NCBI RefSeq assembly: GCF_030408595.1
Contig: NZ_CP047080.1
Span: 299,831-363,830, forward strand
Length of the DNA: 64,000 bases
Origin: Corynebacterium canis
Lineage (GTDB): Bacteria > Actinomycetota > Actinomycetes > Mycobacteriales > Mycobacteriaceae
Direction: 5' to 3'
Below are positions 8,672 through 16,428 of this stretch, piece after piece. Under the pieces are notes generated by a model. It ran no database searches. It had not been told where the DNA came from and saw nothing but the letters and a program-made list of their open reading frames with translations. How positions within the stretch are numbered: position 1 is the stretch's first letter; each line of letters starts with the position of its first letter. Position numbers and translations under genes: made by a program.

Positions 8672-8685
8672 TAGTCTCGAATATT
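8672..8685 (+). promoter_or_regulatory. Putative -10 box for leaderless DUF4229 gene
   Basis: TAGTCT (8672-8677) fits TAnnnT and lies 8 nt before the GTG at 8686. No Shine-Dalgarno sequence is seen in the gap. Confidence 0.4.
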
Positions 8686-8994
8686 GTGAACGAACAAGCA
8701 CCCTCAATTGATCCCAAACTACGCAGCCGAACCCGCCGCGACATTGTGCTTTACGGGCTTGCCAGGATAGCGCTTTTCCTTGTGCTTACCGCAGTAATCC
8801 AAGGCGTGGCGGCCCTGATTTCCGTGCCAGTGCCGCTGCTGATGTCCGCGCTGCTCGCCCTGATCGTTGCCCTGCCGCTGTCCATGTTCGTCTTTCAAGG
8901 GTTACGACGCCGCGTCACCGCCGGCATTGCAGAATGGGACGCGCAGCGTAAAGCCCACAAAGAATGGGTGAAACAGGAACTAGCTGAGCGCTAG
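8686..8994 (+). CDS. DUF4229-type small membrane protein
   Basis: The 102-residue protein has two membrane helices (about residues 23-45 and 49-70, LMSALLALIVALPLSMFVFQ), then the basic/charged tail RRRVTAGIAEWDAQRKAH. This matches the DUF4229 family found beside menA in actinobacteria; the function is unknown. The 3' end overlaps convergent menA by 15 nt. GTG 8686 probably starts a leaderless transcript. Confidence 0.65.
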   Translation: MNEQAPSIDPKLRSRTRRDIVLYGLARIALFLVLTAVIQGVAALISVPVPLLMSALLALIVALPLSMFVFQGLRRRVTAGIAEWDAQRKAHKEWVKQELAER

Positions 8995-9837
8995 CGCCGT
9001 AATCACCGACCACAGCAGCATCGCCCGGCCGGTCAACCCCAGCACGGGGATCAGGTCACGCCCCTGGGCGCCCCGCAGGATGGGGCGCGCCGCCAGCACC
9101 ATCAGGGGAATGGCGCCGAGCGCGAGCATGGTCCGCAAGCCTAACGCAATGGAAATAACAAAGGGGATGCACACCAGGATCAGCCAGAGGATTCGGGTGC
9201 CGCGATCCCCCAGCCGCACCGCCAGGGTGATCTTCCCGGTGGCCGCATCGGTGGGAATATCCCGCAGATTGTTGGCAAGGTTCACCGCCGAGGAGAAACA
9301 CCCGATGGCCAGCGCGCACGCCGCACCCACCCACGAAATCGATCCAGCTTGGGTGAATTCGGTTCCGCACACAGCTACGAATCCAAAGAAGATAAATACC
9401 GAAACCTCGCCCAGGCCACGGTAGCCATAAGGGTGCTTTCCGCCGGTGTAAAACCACGCCGCCACCACGCACAGTGCGCCCACCAAGATCAGCCACCACG
9501 AGCTCAGCAGCGAGAGGATCGTGCCCGCCACGCAGGCGAATGCAAAGGCGGTAAAGGCCGCCATGCGAACCTGATAGGGCCGTGCAATGCCCGAGCCGGT
9601 GAGCCGAGCGGGGCCGGAGCGGGCGTCGTCAGTTCCGCGGATGCCGTCGGAGTAATCGTTGGCGTAATTGACCCCGACGATAAGCGCCCACGCCACCGTT
9701 GCGGCGAGGATGGCCCGCCACAGGTTTGCGTTGCCAGCATGGGCTGCGGCACCAGTGCCCACCACGACGGGGGCAAAAGCGTTTGCCCATGTGTGCGGGC
9801 GCGCGCCTTGAAACCACTGACCTAGGGAAGCAGACAT
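8980..9837 (-). CDS. menA: 1,4-dihydroxy-2-naphthoate polyprenyltransferase
   Basis: The 285-residue UbiA-family integral membrane protein has the first aspartate-rich motif NYANDYSDGIRGTD (about residues 57-70) and a second polar loop (NNLRDIPTDAATGK, about residues 188-201) that bind prenyl diphosphate through Mg2+. It attaches the polyprenyl chain to DHNA to give demethylmenaquinone. Its substrates come from the men genes downstream and from the polyprenyl synthase at 24600. It is transcribed alone on the minus strand, divergent from the glycosyltransferase gene. Confidence 0.93.
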   Translation of the reverse strand: MSASLGQWFQGARPHTWANAFAPVVVGTGAAAHAGNANLWRAILAATVAWALIVGVNYANDYSDGIRGTDDARSGPARLTGSGIARPYQVRMAAFTAFAFACVAGTILSLLSSWWLILVGALCVVAAWFYTGGKHPYGYRGLGEVSVFIFFGFVAVCGTEFTQAGSISWVGAACALAIGCFSSAVNLANNLRDIPTDAATGKITLAVRLGDRGTRILWLILVCIPFVISIALGLRTMLALGAIPLMVLAARPILRGAQGRDLIPVLGLTGRAMLLWSVITALALS

Positions 9838-9891
9838 AGCCCTTATTGTTCACCATCACACCAATGTCCGAATGCACCAGGTGCCGCTACA

Positions 9892-10752
9892 GTGGAAGGA
9901 ATGTTGATTCGCACTGCGATAACGCAAGCATTCAATGCGGTGTTTACCCTCGCCCGCATGGTGCCCCTCGCATTACAGAATCGCTGGCGCACGTCCGCAA
10001 TCCCGAGCGACGGCGAGGTGACAATCTCGCTGACCACGCACGGGCGTCGATTAGCAAAAGTGCACTATAGTATCGAATCCGTGGTGCACTCCGGCGTGCC
10101 CATCGTGCTCTGGCTGGACCGCGCCGAATACGAGGGGCCATGGCCGGATACCCTGCGGCGGCTCGTGGCGCGGGGCCTGCAAGTGCGCTGCTCAGACGGC
10201 GACTATGGGCCGCACACCAAGTACTGGGGGCAATTCCGGCGCGCCCGCGGACGGGTGGTGACCATCGACGATGACATTATCTACCCCAAGTGGTTTCTCG
10301 AACGTTTGCTCGCCATTGGGGATCTTCGGGACGATACGATCGTGGCCTATCGCGCGCACCGGATCGAGCTCCGCGACGGCAAGCTGCAGCCGTACGCGAA
10401 ATGGTCGCCCGCGGATACCTGCCAGGCGTCCCTGCTGCACTTCGCCACGGGGGTGTCCGGGGTGCTCTACCCCAAGGCGTTTATCGATTACGTGGTCGAA
10501 CAAGGCGCGGTGTTTATGGGCGTCTGCCCGCACGCCGACGACGTGTGGCTCCACGCCTGCGCCCTTCGCCTAGGCTTTCCCATTCGGCAGGTGTATGCGC
10601 AGCCGCGCCACTTCGCCATCGTGCCCTTTACCTTCGGCGGGGCGCTGGTGATGCGCAACGCCCTGCTCGGCGGCAATGACGAGCAGATCGCACAGGTATA
10701 CACGCAGGAGGATATCGATACATTGCGGCGCGCCAGCGAACTCGAGGATTAG
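9892..10752 (+). CDS. Putative glycosyltransferase with a DDD motif
   Basis: The protein (286 residues from GTG 9892, 283 from ATG 9901) has no named domain I can assign with certainty. It reads TISLTTHGRR near residue 40, a GT-A-like YGPHTKYWGQFRRARGRVV stretch and VTIDDDIIYPKWFL. The D-D-D tripeptide after a hydrophobic strand resembles the metal-binding DXD of GT-A glycosyltransferases, and such proteins are often annotated as putative glycosyltransferases. There is no clear signal or membrane segment. Start choice is uncertain: GGAAGGA abuts ATG 9901. The gene overlaps convergent menE by 4 nt. Confidence 0.55.
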   Translation: MEGMLIRTAITQAFNAVFTLARMVPLALQNRWRTSAIPSDGEVTISLTTHGRRLAKVHYSIESVVHSGVPIVLWLDRAEYEGPWPDTLRRLVARGLQVRCSDGDYGPHTKYWGQFRRARGRVVTIDDDIIYPKWFLERLLAIGDLRDDTIVAYRAHRIELRDGKLQPYAKWSPADTCQASLLHFATGVSGVLYPKAFIDYVVEQGAVFMGVCPHADDVWLHACALRLGFPIRQVYAQPRHFAIVPFTFGGALVMRNALLGGNDEQIAQVYTQEDIDTLRRASELED

Positions 10753-11882
10753 AACATCTTCGCTACCGCGCGGCGGTCGATCTTGCCGGGGCCGGCGAGC
10801 GGCAGGGCGGTCACCTGCAGGATATGCTTGGGCAATTGCCAGCGGGGGAGATCCTCAAGGCCCTCTACTACCTGGTCCGGGGTGCGGCTGCCGCTATACA
10901 CGGCGGCAATGGCCTGGCCCAGGCGGGGGTGCGGGATGCCTACCACGCAGGCCATGTCCACGCCGTCCAGAGACAAGATAGCCTGTTCGAGCACCTCGGG
11001 GTGGAGTTTCAGGCCGCCGGAGTCGATCACGGCGTCGATACGCCCGGTAACCTGCAATTTGCCATCGGCGATCACGCCGGAGTCTTGGGTGGCGTACCAG
11101 CCGTCGACAAAAACGTTTGGAACGTGGTTGCGATAGCCTGCCGCGACCATCGGCCCCGAGAGGAACACCCGCCCGTTGGACACGCGCACTTTGGCGCCGG
11201 GGATGGGGCGGCCGTCGTACACGCAGCCGCCGGCGGTTTCGGAGGAGCCGTAGGTGGTCACGATGCGAATGCCCAGCTCCTCGCACTGACGTTTGGTTTT
11301 GGCGGTGGTGGGGGCGCCGCCGACAAGGATGGCGTCAAAGCGGCGTAGCGCCTCGATCCCCGCCAGCGTCTCCATCGCCTTGAGCAGCTGCAGCGGGACG
11401 AGGGAGGTGTAGGTGCGGTCGCCAAGGTCCGCCAATTGATGCGCCAGCGATGCGAACCTATGTACGTCAAACCCCTTGGCAACGTCCAGCGCCAACGGCT
11501 CCACGCCCGCCACCAGCGCCCGCACCAATACCTGGATGCCGGCGATATGGTGCCCCGGCAGGGCGAGCAACCATTGGCCCTCCCCGCCGAGCGCCTGGTG
11601 TGTGGCGTCCGCCGAGCTCACCAGATTGTGCGGGGTGAGCAGCGCGCCTTTCGGCGTCCCCGTGGAACCCGAGGTTGCGACCACCAGTGCGATTTCCGGG
11701 GCGATCGGCTGCCCCACGCGCAACGCCGTGGCCAACGCCTGCGCCTGCTCCGGATCCGGCGGCAGCGGCAGCAAGGTTTCCTCCCCGGAAATCGCCGCAA
11801 CCAGGTGCGGGAGGATTCGCGTGGGGTCCGCGGTGGGGACTGTGATAGGGCGAAGCAGGTGCCTATACTCCGGGGTGTTCAC
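10749..11882 (-). CDS. menE: o-succinylbenzoate--CoA ligase
   Basis: The 377-residue ANL-superfamily adenylating enzyme has the P-loop ATSGSTGTPKGALLT (about residue 70), the TTYGSSETAGGCVYDG acyl-adenylate motif and the C-terminal lysine region GPGKIDRRAV. It is short compared with typical MenE (around 450-490 residues) but matches compact actinobacterial forms. It activates o-succinylbenzoate with CoA and feeds MenB. It starts with GTG 11882, only 9 nt after the menB stop, so menB-menE form an operon on the minus strand. Confidence 0.9.
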   Translation of the reverse strand: MNTPEYRHLLRPITVPTADPTRILPHLVAAISGEETLLPLPPDPEQAQALATALRVGQPIAPEIALVVATSGSTGTPKGALLTPHNLVSSADATHQALGGEGQWLLALPGHHIAGIQVLVRALVAGVEPLALDVAKGFDVHRFASLAHQLADLGDRTYTSLVPLQLLKAMETLAGIEALRRFDAILVGGAPTTAKTKRQCEELGIRIVTTYGSSETAGGCVYDGRPIPGAKVRVSNGRVFLSGPMVAAGYRNHVPNVFVDGWYATQDSGVIADGKLQVTGRIDAVIDSGGLKLHPEVLEQAILSLDGVDMACVVGIPHPRLGQAIAAVYSGSRTPDQVVEGLEDLPRWQLPKHILQVTALPLAGPGKIDRRAVAKMF

Positions 11883-11891
11883 AAGGTGCTT

Positions 11892-12782
11892 CTAGTAGTA
11901 GTAGGGGAACGCATCCCAGTTCGGATCGCGCTTTTCCAGGAAGGCATTCCTGCCCTCCACGGCTTCATCGGTCATATATGCTAACCGAGTCGCTTCCCCG
12001 GCAAAAACTTGCTGTCCCATAAGCCCATCATCGGTGAGGTTAAAGGCAAATTTCAGCATTCGTTGCGCGGTGGGGGATTTGGCATTGATCTCGCGGCCCA
12101 TCTGAATCGCCTCGTCCTCCAAACTGGCGTGCGGAGCCACCACGTTTACGGCACCCATGCGATGCATTTCCTCGGCGCTATACGTGCGCCCCAGGAAGAA
12201 GATTTCCCGGGCGAATTTCTGGCCGACCATCTTTGCTAAATACGCGGAGCCGTACCCGGCGTCGAAAGACCCCACGTCGGCGTCGGTCTGCTTAAAGCGT
12301 GCGAATTCCGCGGAGGCAATGGTGAGGTCGCACACCACATGCAGCGAATGCCCGCCGCCGGCCGCCCAACCGTTTACCACCGCGATGACCACCTTGGGCA
12401 TGGTGCGGATCAGCCGCTGCACCTCCAAAATATGCAGCCTTCCGGCGCGCGCCTTGTCCACGGTTTCGGCGGTCTCCCCGGAGGCGTATTGGTACCCGTC
12501 GCGCCCCCGAATCCGCTGGTCACCGCCCGAACAGAAGGCCCAACCCCCGTCCTTTTTGCTGGGGCCATTGCCGGTCAGCAGCACCGTCCCCACGTCCGGC
12601 GTGCAGCGCGCGTGGTCCAAGGCGCGGTAGAGTTCGTCCACGGTGTGCGGGCGGAATGCATTGCGCACCTCGGGCCGGTCGAAGGCGATGCGCACGATGC
12701 CTTCCTCGATGTGCCGGTGGTAGGTGATGTCGGTGAGGTCGTCGAAGACGGGCGTCCAGAGTTCAGGCCGAAAAGAATTCAT
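11892..12782 (-). CDS. menB: 1,4-dihydroxy-2-naphthoyl-CoA synthase
   Basis: The protein (296 residues from ATG 12782) is a crotonase-fold enzyme with FCSGGDQRIRG, NGWAAGGGHSLHVVCDLTIA and SFDAGYGSAYLAKMVG, all characteristic of MenB, and a C terminus ending in PYYY. It cyclises succinylbenzoyl-CoA. An open frame extends to 12947, but ATG 12782 is chosen because AGGA precedes it, the family's N terminus begins there, and the extension would overlap menC. The start lies 18 nt from the divergent menC start. Confidence 0.94.
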   Translation of the reverse strand: MNSFRPELWTPVFDDLTDITYHRHIEEGIVRIAFDRPEVRNAFRPHTVDELYRALDHARCTPDVGTVLLTGNGPSKKDGGWAFCSGGDQRIRGRDGYQYASGETAETVDKARAGRLHILEVQRLIRTMPKVVIAVVNGWAAGGGHSLHVVCDLTIASAEFARFKQTDADVGSFDAGYGSAYLAKMVGQKFAREIFFLGRTYSAEEMHRMGAVNVVAPHASLEDEAIQMGREINAKSPTAQRMLKFAFNLTDDGLMGQQVFAGEATRLAYMTDEAVEGRNAFLEKRDPNWDAFPYYY

Positions 12783-12800
12783 GTTCCTAGGATAGGGGGC

Positions 12801-13727
12801 ATGCTTGAAGATGTCCTCGCCCGCGCCCACGTTGTTGCCTTGCCGATGCGGGTGCGTTTCCGCGGCGTCGATACGCGGGAGGCTGTGCTGATCGAGGGGC
12901 CGGCGGGCTGGGGCGAGTTCGCGCCATTCCCCGAATACGGCCCGCAAGAGTGTGCGAACTGGCTGCGCGGTGCCCTAGAGGCCGCCTACGTGGGCTTTCC
13001 GACGCCGCGCCGGACCCACGTCCCAGTCAACGCCACCGTCCCCGCCGTCACGCCCGAACAGGTGCCCGAAGTGCTCGCCCGTTTCCCTGGCTGCACCACC
13101 GTAAAAGTCAAGGTCGCCGAGGGTGACGACGCCGCGCGAGTCGACGCCGTGCGCGAATGTTTGCCCGAGGCGCGCATCCGCGTGGACGCCAACCAAGGAT
13201 GGACTGTGGAACAGGCCGTGGCGGCCGCGCGGCGCTTCGGCGAATTGGACTATATGGAACAACCGTGCCAAACCGTTGCGGAGTTGGCGGAAGTGCGTAA
13301 ACACGGGATTCGCGTGGCCGCGGACGAGTCCATCCGCCGCGCCTCGGATCCATATGCCGTCGCGCGCGCGGGTGCCGCCGATGTCGCCGTGGTCAAGGTG
13401 GCGCCGCTGGGTGGAGTGAAACATGTGTTAGAAATCGCATCTTTTATGGATTCGCACGGGTTGGCTATCACGGTGGCGTCGGCGCTGGATACCGCGGTGG
13501 GCATGAATGCCGGCCTTGCCGCGGTGGCCGCGCTGGAGCATGTGAACCCCGCTGGCCTGGCCACGCAGCAACTCTTCATTGAAGACGTGTGCGAACCCCG
13601 CCGTATCGAGGGCGGCATGCTTTCCGTGGCGCCGCAGGTGCCGGACCCCGCCAGGCTGGCCGAATTAGCCTCCCCTCATAAGGATTTGTGGCTTGAGCGC
13701 CTCCGCCAGGCGTGGAAGTATCTCTGA
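12801..13727 (+). CDS. menC: o-succinylbenzoate synthase
   Basis: The protein (308 residues from ATG 12801) is an enolase-superfamily member with the general-base lysine motif TTVKVKVAEG, metal-ligand segments RVDANQGW, YMEQP and AADES, and VVKVAPLGG with the second lysine. It dehydrates SHCHC to o-succinylbenzoate. The open frame continues far upstream to 12339, but that part is antisense to menB and lacks family homology. The gene starts back-to-back with menB and is followed after one base by the AEC transporter gene. Confidence 0.92.
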   Translation: MLEDVLARAHVVALPMRVRFRGVDTREAVLIEGPAGWGEFAPFPEYGPQECANWLRGALEAAYVGFPTPRRTHVPVNATVPAVTPEQVPEVLARFPGCTTVKVKVAEGDDAARVDAVRECLPEARIRVDANQGWTVEQAVAAARRFGELDYMEQPCQTVAELAEVRKHGIRVAADESIRRASDPYAVARAGAADVAVVKVAPLGGVKHVLEIASFMDSHGLAITVASALDTAVGMNAGLAAVAALEHVNPAGLATQQLFIEDVCEPRRIEGGMLSVAPQVPDPARLAELASPHKDLWLERLRQAWKYL

Positions 13728-13728
13728 T

Positions 13729-14628
13729 ATGTTTGGCGTTCTCCTCGGCTATACGATCATCCTTTCAGTGATCGGAGTCGGCTATATTCTCGCCAGGACT
13801 TCCGTTATCGGCCCAGGTAATGAACGCTTGGTGCTGAACCGTGTGTCCTTCTACGCGGCGACCCCAGCCTTGCTGTTTACAGTGCTGGCGCAGGCGCCTC
13901 CCGCCGAGATTTTTACCCCAGTGTTGGCCGTTGCCGCGTGCGCCGCGATCATTACCGCCAGCGTGTACATTGCGATCAGTGCGTTGCTGTTTCGGCGGCC
14001 GGTGGCGGATACGGCGGTGGGCGCGGCGTCGGCAAGTTACGTAAATTCGAATAATATCGGGCTACCCGTGGGCATCTATGTGCTTGGGACGGGGGCGTAT
14101 GTGCCGCCGATTCTGGTGCTGCAGATGGTGGTGTTTACCCCGATTATTCTGGCCGCGCTGAGTTCCGGGAGTGTGCTGAAGTCCACGGCAAAGGCGCTGT
14201 TTAGCCCGATTGTTCTAGCCTCCATTAGCGGGTTGTGCGTGAGTGTGTTCGGCTGGCAGGTGCCGGAGGTGGTTATGGAACCGCTGACCATCCTGGGCGG
14301 CGCGTCGCTCCCCATGATTTTGATGAGCTTTGGCGCTTCGCTGCACACGAGTTCCGGGGTGCATGTCCGTGGGCAGGCGTTGGTGGCGTCGGCGTTAAAG
14401 GTGGCGGGCATGCCGGTGGCAGCGTGGTTGGTCGCGCACCTATTCGGCCTCGATGCCGAACACACGTACGCTGCCGTGATTTTGGCGGCGTTGCCTACCG
14501 CGCAGAACGTGTATAACTACGCCGCTACGCACCGCGTCGGCGAGGAGATCGCACGCGATTCCGTATTGGTAACTACGTTTGCGGCGCTGCCCGCGATGTT
14601 GGTGATCAGCCTGCTTCTAGGGGTGTAA
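13729..14628 (+). CDS. AEC-family (auxin efflux carrier-like) transporter
   Basis: The protein (299 residues from ATG 13729) is almost entirely hydrophobic, with about ten predicted membrane segments. It carries the polar SYVNSNNIGLPVGIYVLG region with an asparagine-rich break typical of the AEC/bile-acid-sodium-symporter-like carriers, and a pseudo-repeat with LPTAQNVYNYA in the second half. Substrates of such carriers include malate and other organic acids; here it is unknown. It follows the menC stop with a one-base gap and is probably cotranscribed. Confidence 0.8.
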   Translation: MFGVLLGYTIILSVIGVGYILARTSVIGPGNERLVLNRVSFYAATPALLFTVLAQAPPAEIFTPVLAVAACAAIITASVYIAISALLFRRPVADTAVGAASASYVNSNNIGLPVGIYVLGTGAYVPPILVLQMVVFTPIILAALSSGSVLKSTAKALFSPIVLASISGLCVSVFGWQVPEVVMEPLTILGGASLPMILMSFGASLHTSSGVHVRGQALVASALKVAGMPVAAWLVAHLFGLDAEHTYAAVILAALPTAQNVYNYAATHRVGEEIARDSVLVTTFAALPAMLVISLLLGV

Positions 14629-14666
14629 GGTCCGAGGAATACGCAGCTGCTCCCAGGAGGTTTCAA

Positions 14667-15740
14667 ATGCGTCGAGCGCTTAAGGTTGTAGGTGTAATAG
14701 TCGCCGTGATCGTCGCGGCGATCGCATGCTTTTTCGGTTGGGTGGTGGGGACCACAAATGGATACTTTGAGCGTTATGTGGACCGTGCCCTAGCCGCGGG
14801 CTATACCGAGCATAAATACAAGGTGCGCGAAGGGCTTACCCTCAATTACGCGGAACATTCCAATGACAAAACGCCGCTCTTGCTAATCCCAGGTCAGGGC
14901 TCTACGTGGGAGGATTACGCGCCGTCGTTACCCTTATTGGCGGATGAGTTTCACGTGGTTGTGGTCGACGTGCACGGGCATGGAAAGTCAACGTGGAATC
15001 GCGATGATTACACGGCGCGGCAGATTGCGGCGGATTTGACTGAGCTTGGCCGCGAGGTGTTCAAACGTAAGTTCGTGGTGGCGGGGCATTCGTCGGGCGG
15101 GCTGCTGGCGGCGCACATGGCCGCGACCTCCCCGCAGGACATCAGCGCACTCGTGATTGAAGACGCCCCCTTCTTCGCTACGGAGGCCGACCGAGTGCCC
15201 AGCACGTTCGTGGGCCAAGACCTTGATTTGCTGGAGGCGTTCCTCAATCAATCCGAAGAGAAAGACTACGTGGCTTACGTGCTGCCGGACTCGTACATCG
15301 GCAAAATGTTCGGTGACGCTTGGAAGCCGCTCTCGGATCGGGTGGTGGCGCAACGCCGCGAAAACCCCGATGCTCTGCCGAACATTCCGTGGCTGGGAGT
15401 GACGATAAACCGCATCTGGGAATCCCTAGCGCACCCCTATGATAAGTGGTGGTCACACGCGTTTTTCATTAGCCGTACCTGGCACGAAGGATTCGATCAG
15501 GAGGCCACATTGCGGCGTGTGCAGGTGCCGTCGCTATTCCTGAAAGCCAACACGAAATACGGAGAGAACGGCGTGCTCCTCGCCGCCCTCAGCGATAAAG
15601 ACGTTGCACGAGTGGACGAATTGCTCGCGGATAATCGCGTGGTCCGCGTCGAAAGCGGACACGATATCCACTTTGAGAAGCCCGATTGGTACGTGCAGCA
15701 GCTAACGGAATTCCGCGACGCTATTGCTGATGCTCAATAA
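14667..15740 (+). CDS. Membrane-anchored alpha/beta hydrolase
   Basis: The 357-residue protein begins with an uncleaved-type membrane helix (VVGVIVAVIVAAIACFFGWVVG), so the catalytic domain is probably outside the cytoplasm. The fold shows the oxyanion-region LIPGQGSTWEDY, VVVDVHGHGKS, the nucleophile elbow AGHSSGGLLAAHMAA (Ser) and a C-terminal histidine in ESGHDIHFEKP. CAGGAGG upstream supports the ATG. It sits in the men cluster, which lacks a recognisable menH. MenH is usually shorter and cytosolic, so an esterase or lipase role is at least as likely. Confidence 0.75.
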   Translation: MRRALKVVGVIVAVIVAAIACFFGWVVGTTNGYFERYVDRALAAGYTEHKYKVREGLTLNYAEHSNDKTPLLLIPGQGSTWEDYAPSLPLLADEFHVVVVDVHGHGKSTWNRDDYTARQIAADLTELGREVFKRKFVVAGHSSGGLLAAHMAATSPQDISALVIEDAPFFATEADRVPSTFVGQDLDLLEAFLNQSEEKDYVAYVLPDSYIGKMFGDAWKPLSDRVVAQRRENPDALPNIPWLGVTINRIWESLAHPYDKWWSHAFFISRTWHEGFDQEATLRRVQVPSLFLKANTKYGENGVLLAALSDKDVARVDELLADNRVVRVESGHDIHFEKPDWYVQQLTEFRDAIADAQ

Positions 15741-15754
15741 GGGCAGCGCGCCGG

Positions 15755-15973
15755 TCAATCCGAAGCGGCCCTCCGCTCTTTGCCCTGTGCGGCGAGATAG
15801 CAAATGATGGGAAACAGCAGCGCGGCGAGGGCGAACAACGCTGGCGGGAACAGGAGTGCCTTGAGGAAAGCGCCGTCGTAAATAACTAAACCGGTGACTA
15901 TCCCCAATACCCAAGCGATGAAAATAAGTGGGGCGGAAATCCGCGCGGCTCGGCGTAGCGTTTCAACGGACAT
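15755..15973 (-). CDS. Small two-helix membrane protein, unknown
   Basis: The protein (72 residues from ATG 15973) has two hydrophobic segments (LIFIAWVLGIVTGLVIYDG and LLFPPALFALAALLFPIICYL) and a charged C terminus. A perfect AGGAGG sits upstream of the ATG, so I reject the longer open frame to 16171, which overlaps the neighbour. It lies 44 nt downstream of another small membrane protein on the same strand, and the two look co-transcribed. I do not recognise a family. Confidence 0.6.
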   Translation of the reverse strand: MSVETLRRAARISAPLIFIAWVLGIVTGLVIYDGAFLKALLFPPALFALAALLFPIICYLAAQGKERRAASD

Positions 15974-16017
15974 GATGACCTCCTGAAATCTCTTGGCGCG
16001 ATAAATGAACCCCGCAA

Positions 16018-16227
16018 TTAGCGCTGAGACCGCTGCCGGCGAATCCGAATCCCGTTCAGCACCAGCGATAAGGGAATCAGGACATAGCAGGGAATAAGGA
16101 TCGTAAATAGCGCATCGTTGCCAACTCCCGCCAGCTTGAAAATAACTACGCCTACGACAGTTATCGCGCATAGCGCCAGCAAGCCGCCGGGTTTTGCCAG
16201 AAATGTGTCGAGCCTTGCGTTATCCAT
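16018..16227 (-). CDS. Small two-helix membrane protein, unknown
   Basis: The 69-residue protein has two hydrophobic segments (GLLALCAITVVGVVIFKLAG and LFTILIPCYVLIPLSLVL) and ends in a strongly basic tail (RIRRQRSQR). AGGAATT precedes ATG 16227. It is the first gene of a two-gene minus-strand unit with the protein at 15755. It faces menD across a 200-nt gap that must hold both promoters. No family is recognised. Confidence 0.6.
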   Translation of the reverse strand: MDNARLDTFLAKPGGLLALCAITVVGVVIFKLAGVGNDALFTILIPCYVLIPLSLVLNGIRIRRQRSQR

Positions 16228-16428
16228 AATTCCTCGGCCTGGGCAGCTAGTTAAATTGCTTACCTAACTAACGCTAATTTCGTGGTTTGCTACTTGTCTA
16301 GGCTTATCATTTGCAAATCCGCCCGAGGGGGTAAAACTAAATGCCTGTGATTCCGTGGGCAGGAGTTTCAAAGCAAAAATGGGGTGTGCACAATTCTCGT
16401 GTAATAGCTTGGCGGTGGAGGCGAGTTT

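Noticed and set aside
12339..12800. 154-codon N-terminal extension of the menC frame
   Set aside because: It is antisense to menB, adds nothing known to MenC, and the family N terminus begins at 12801.
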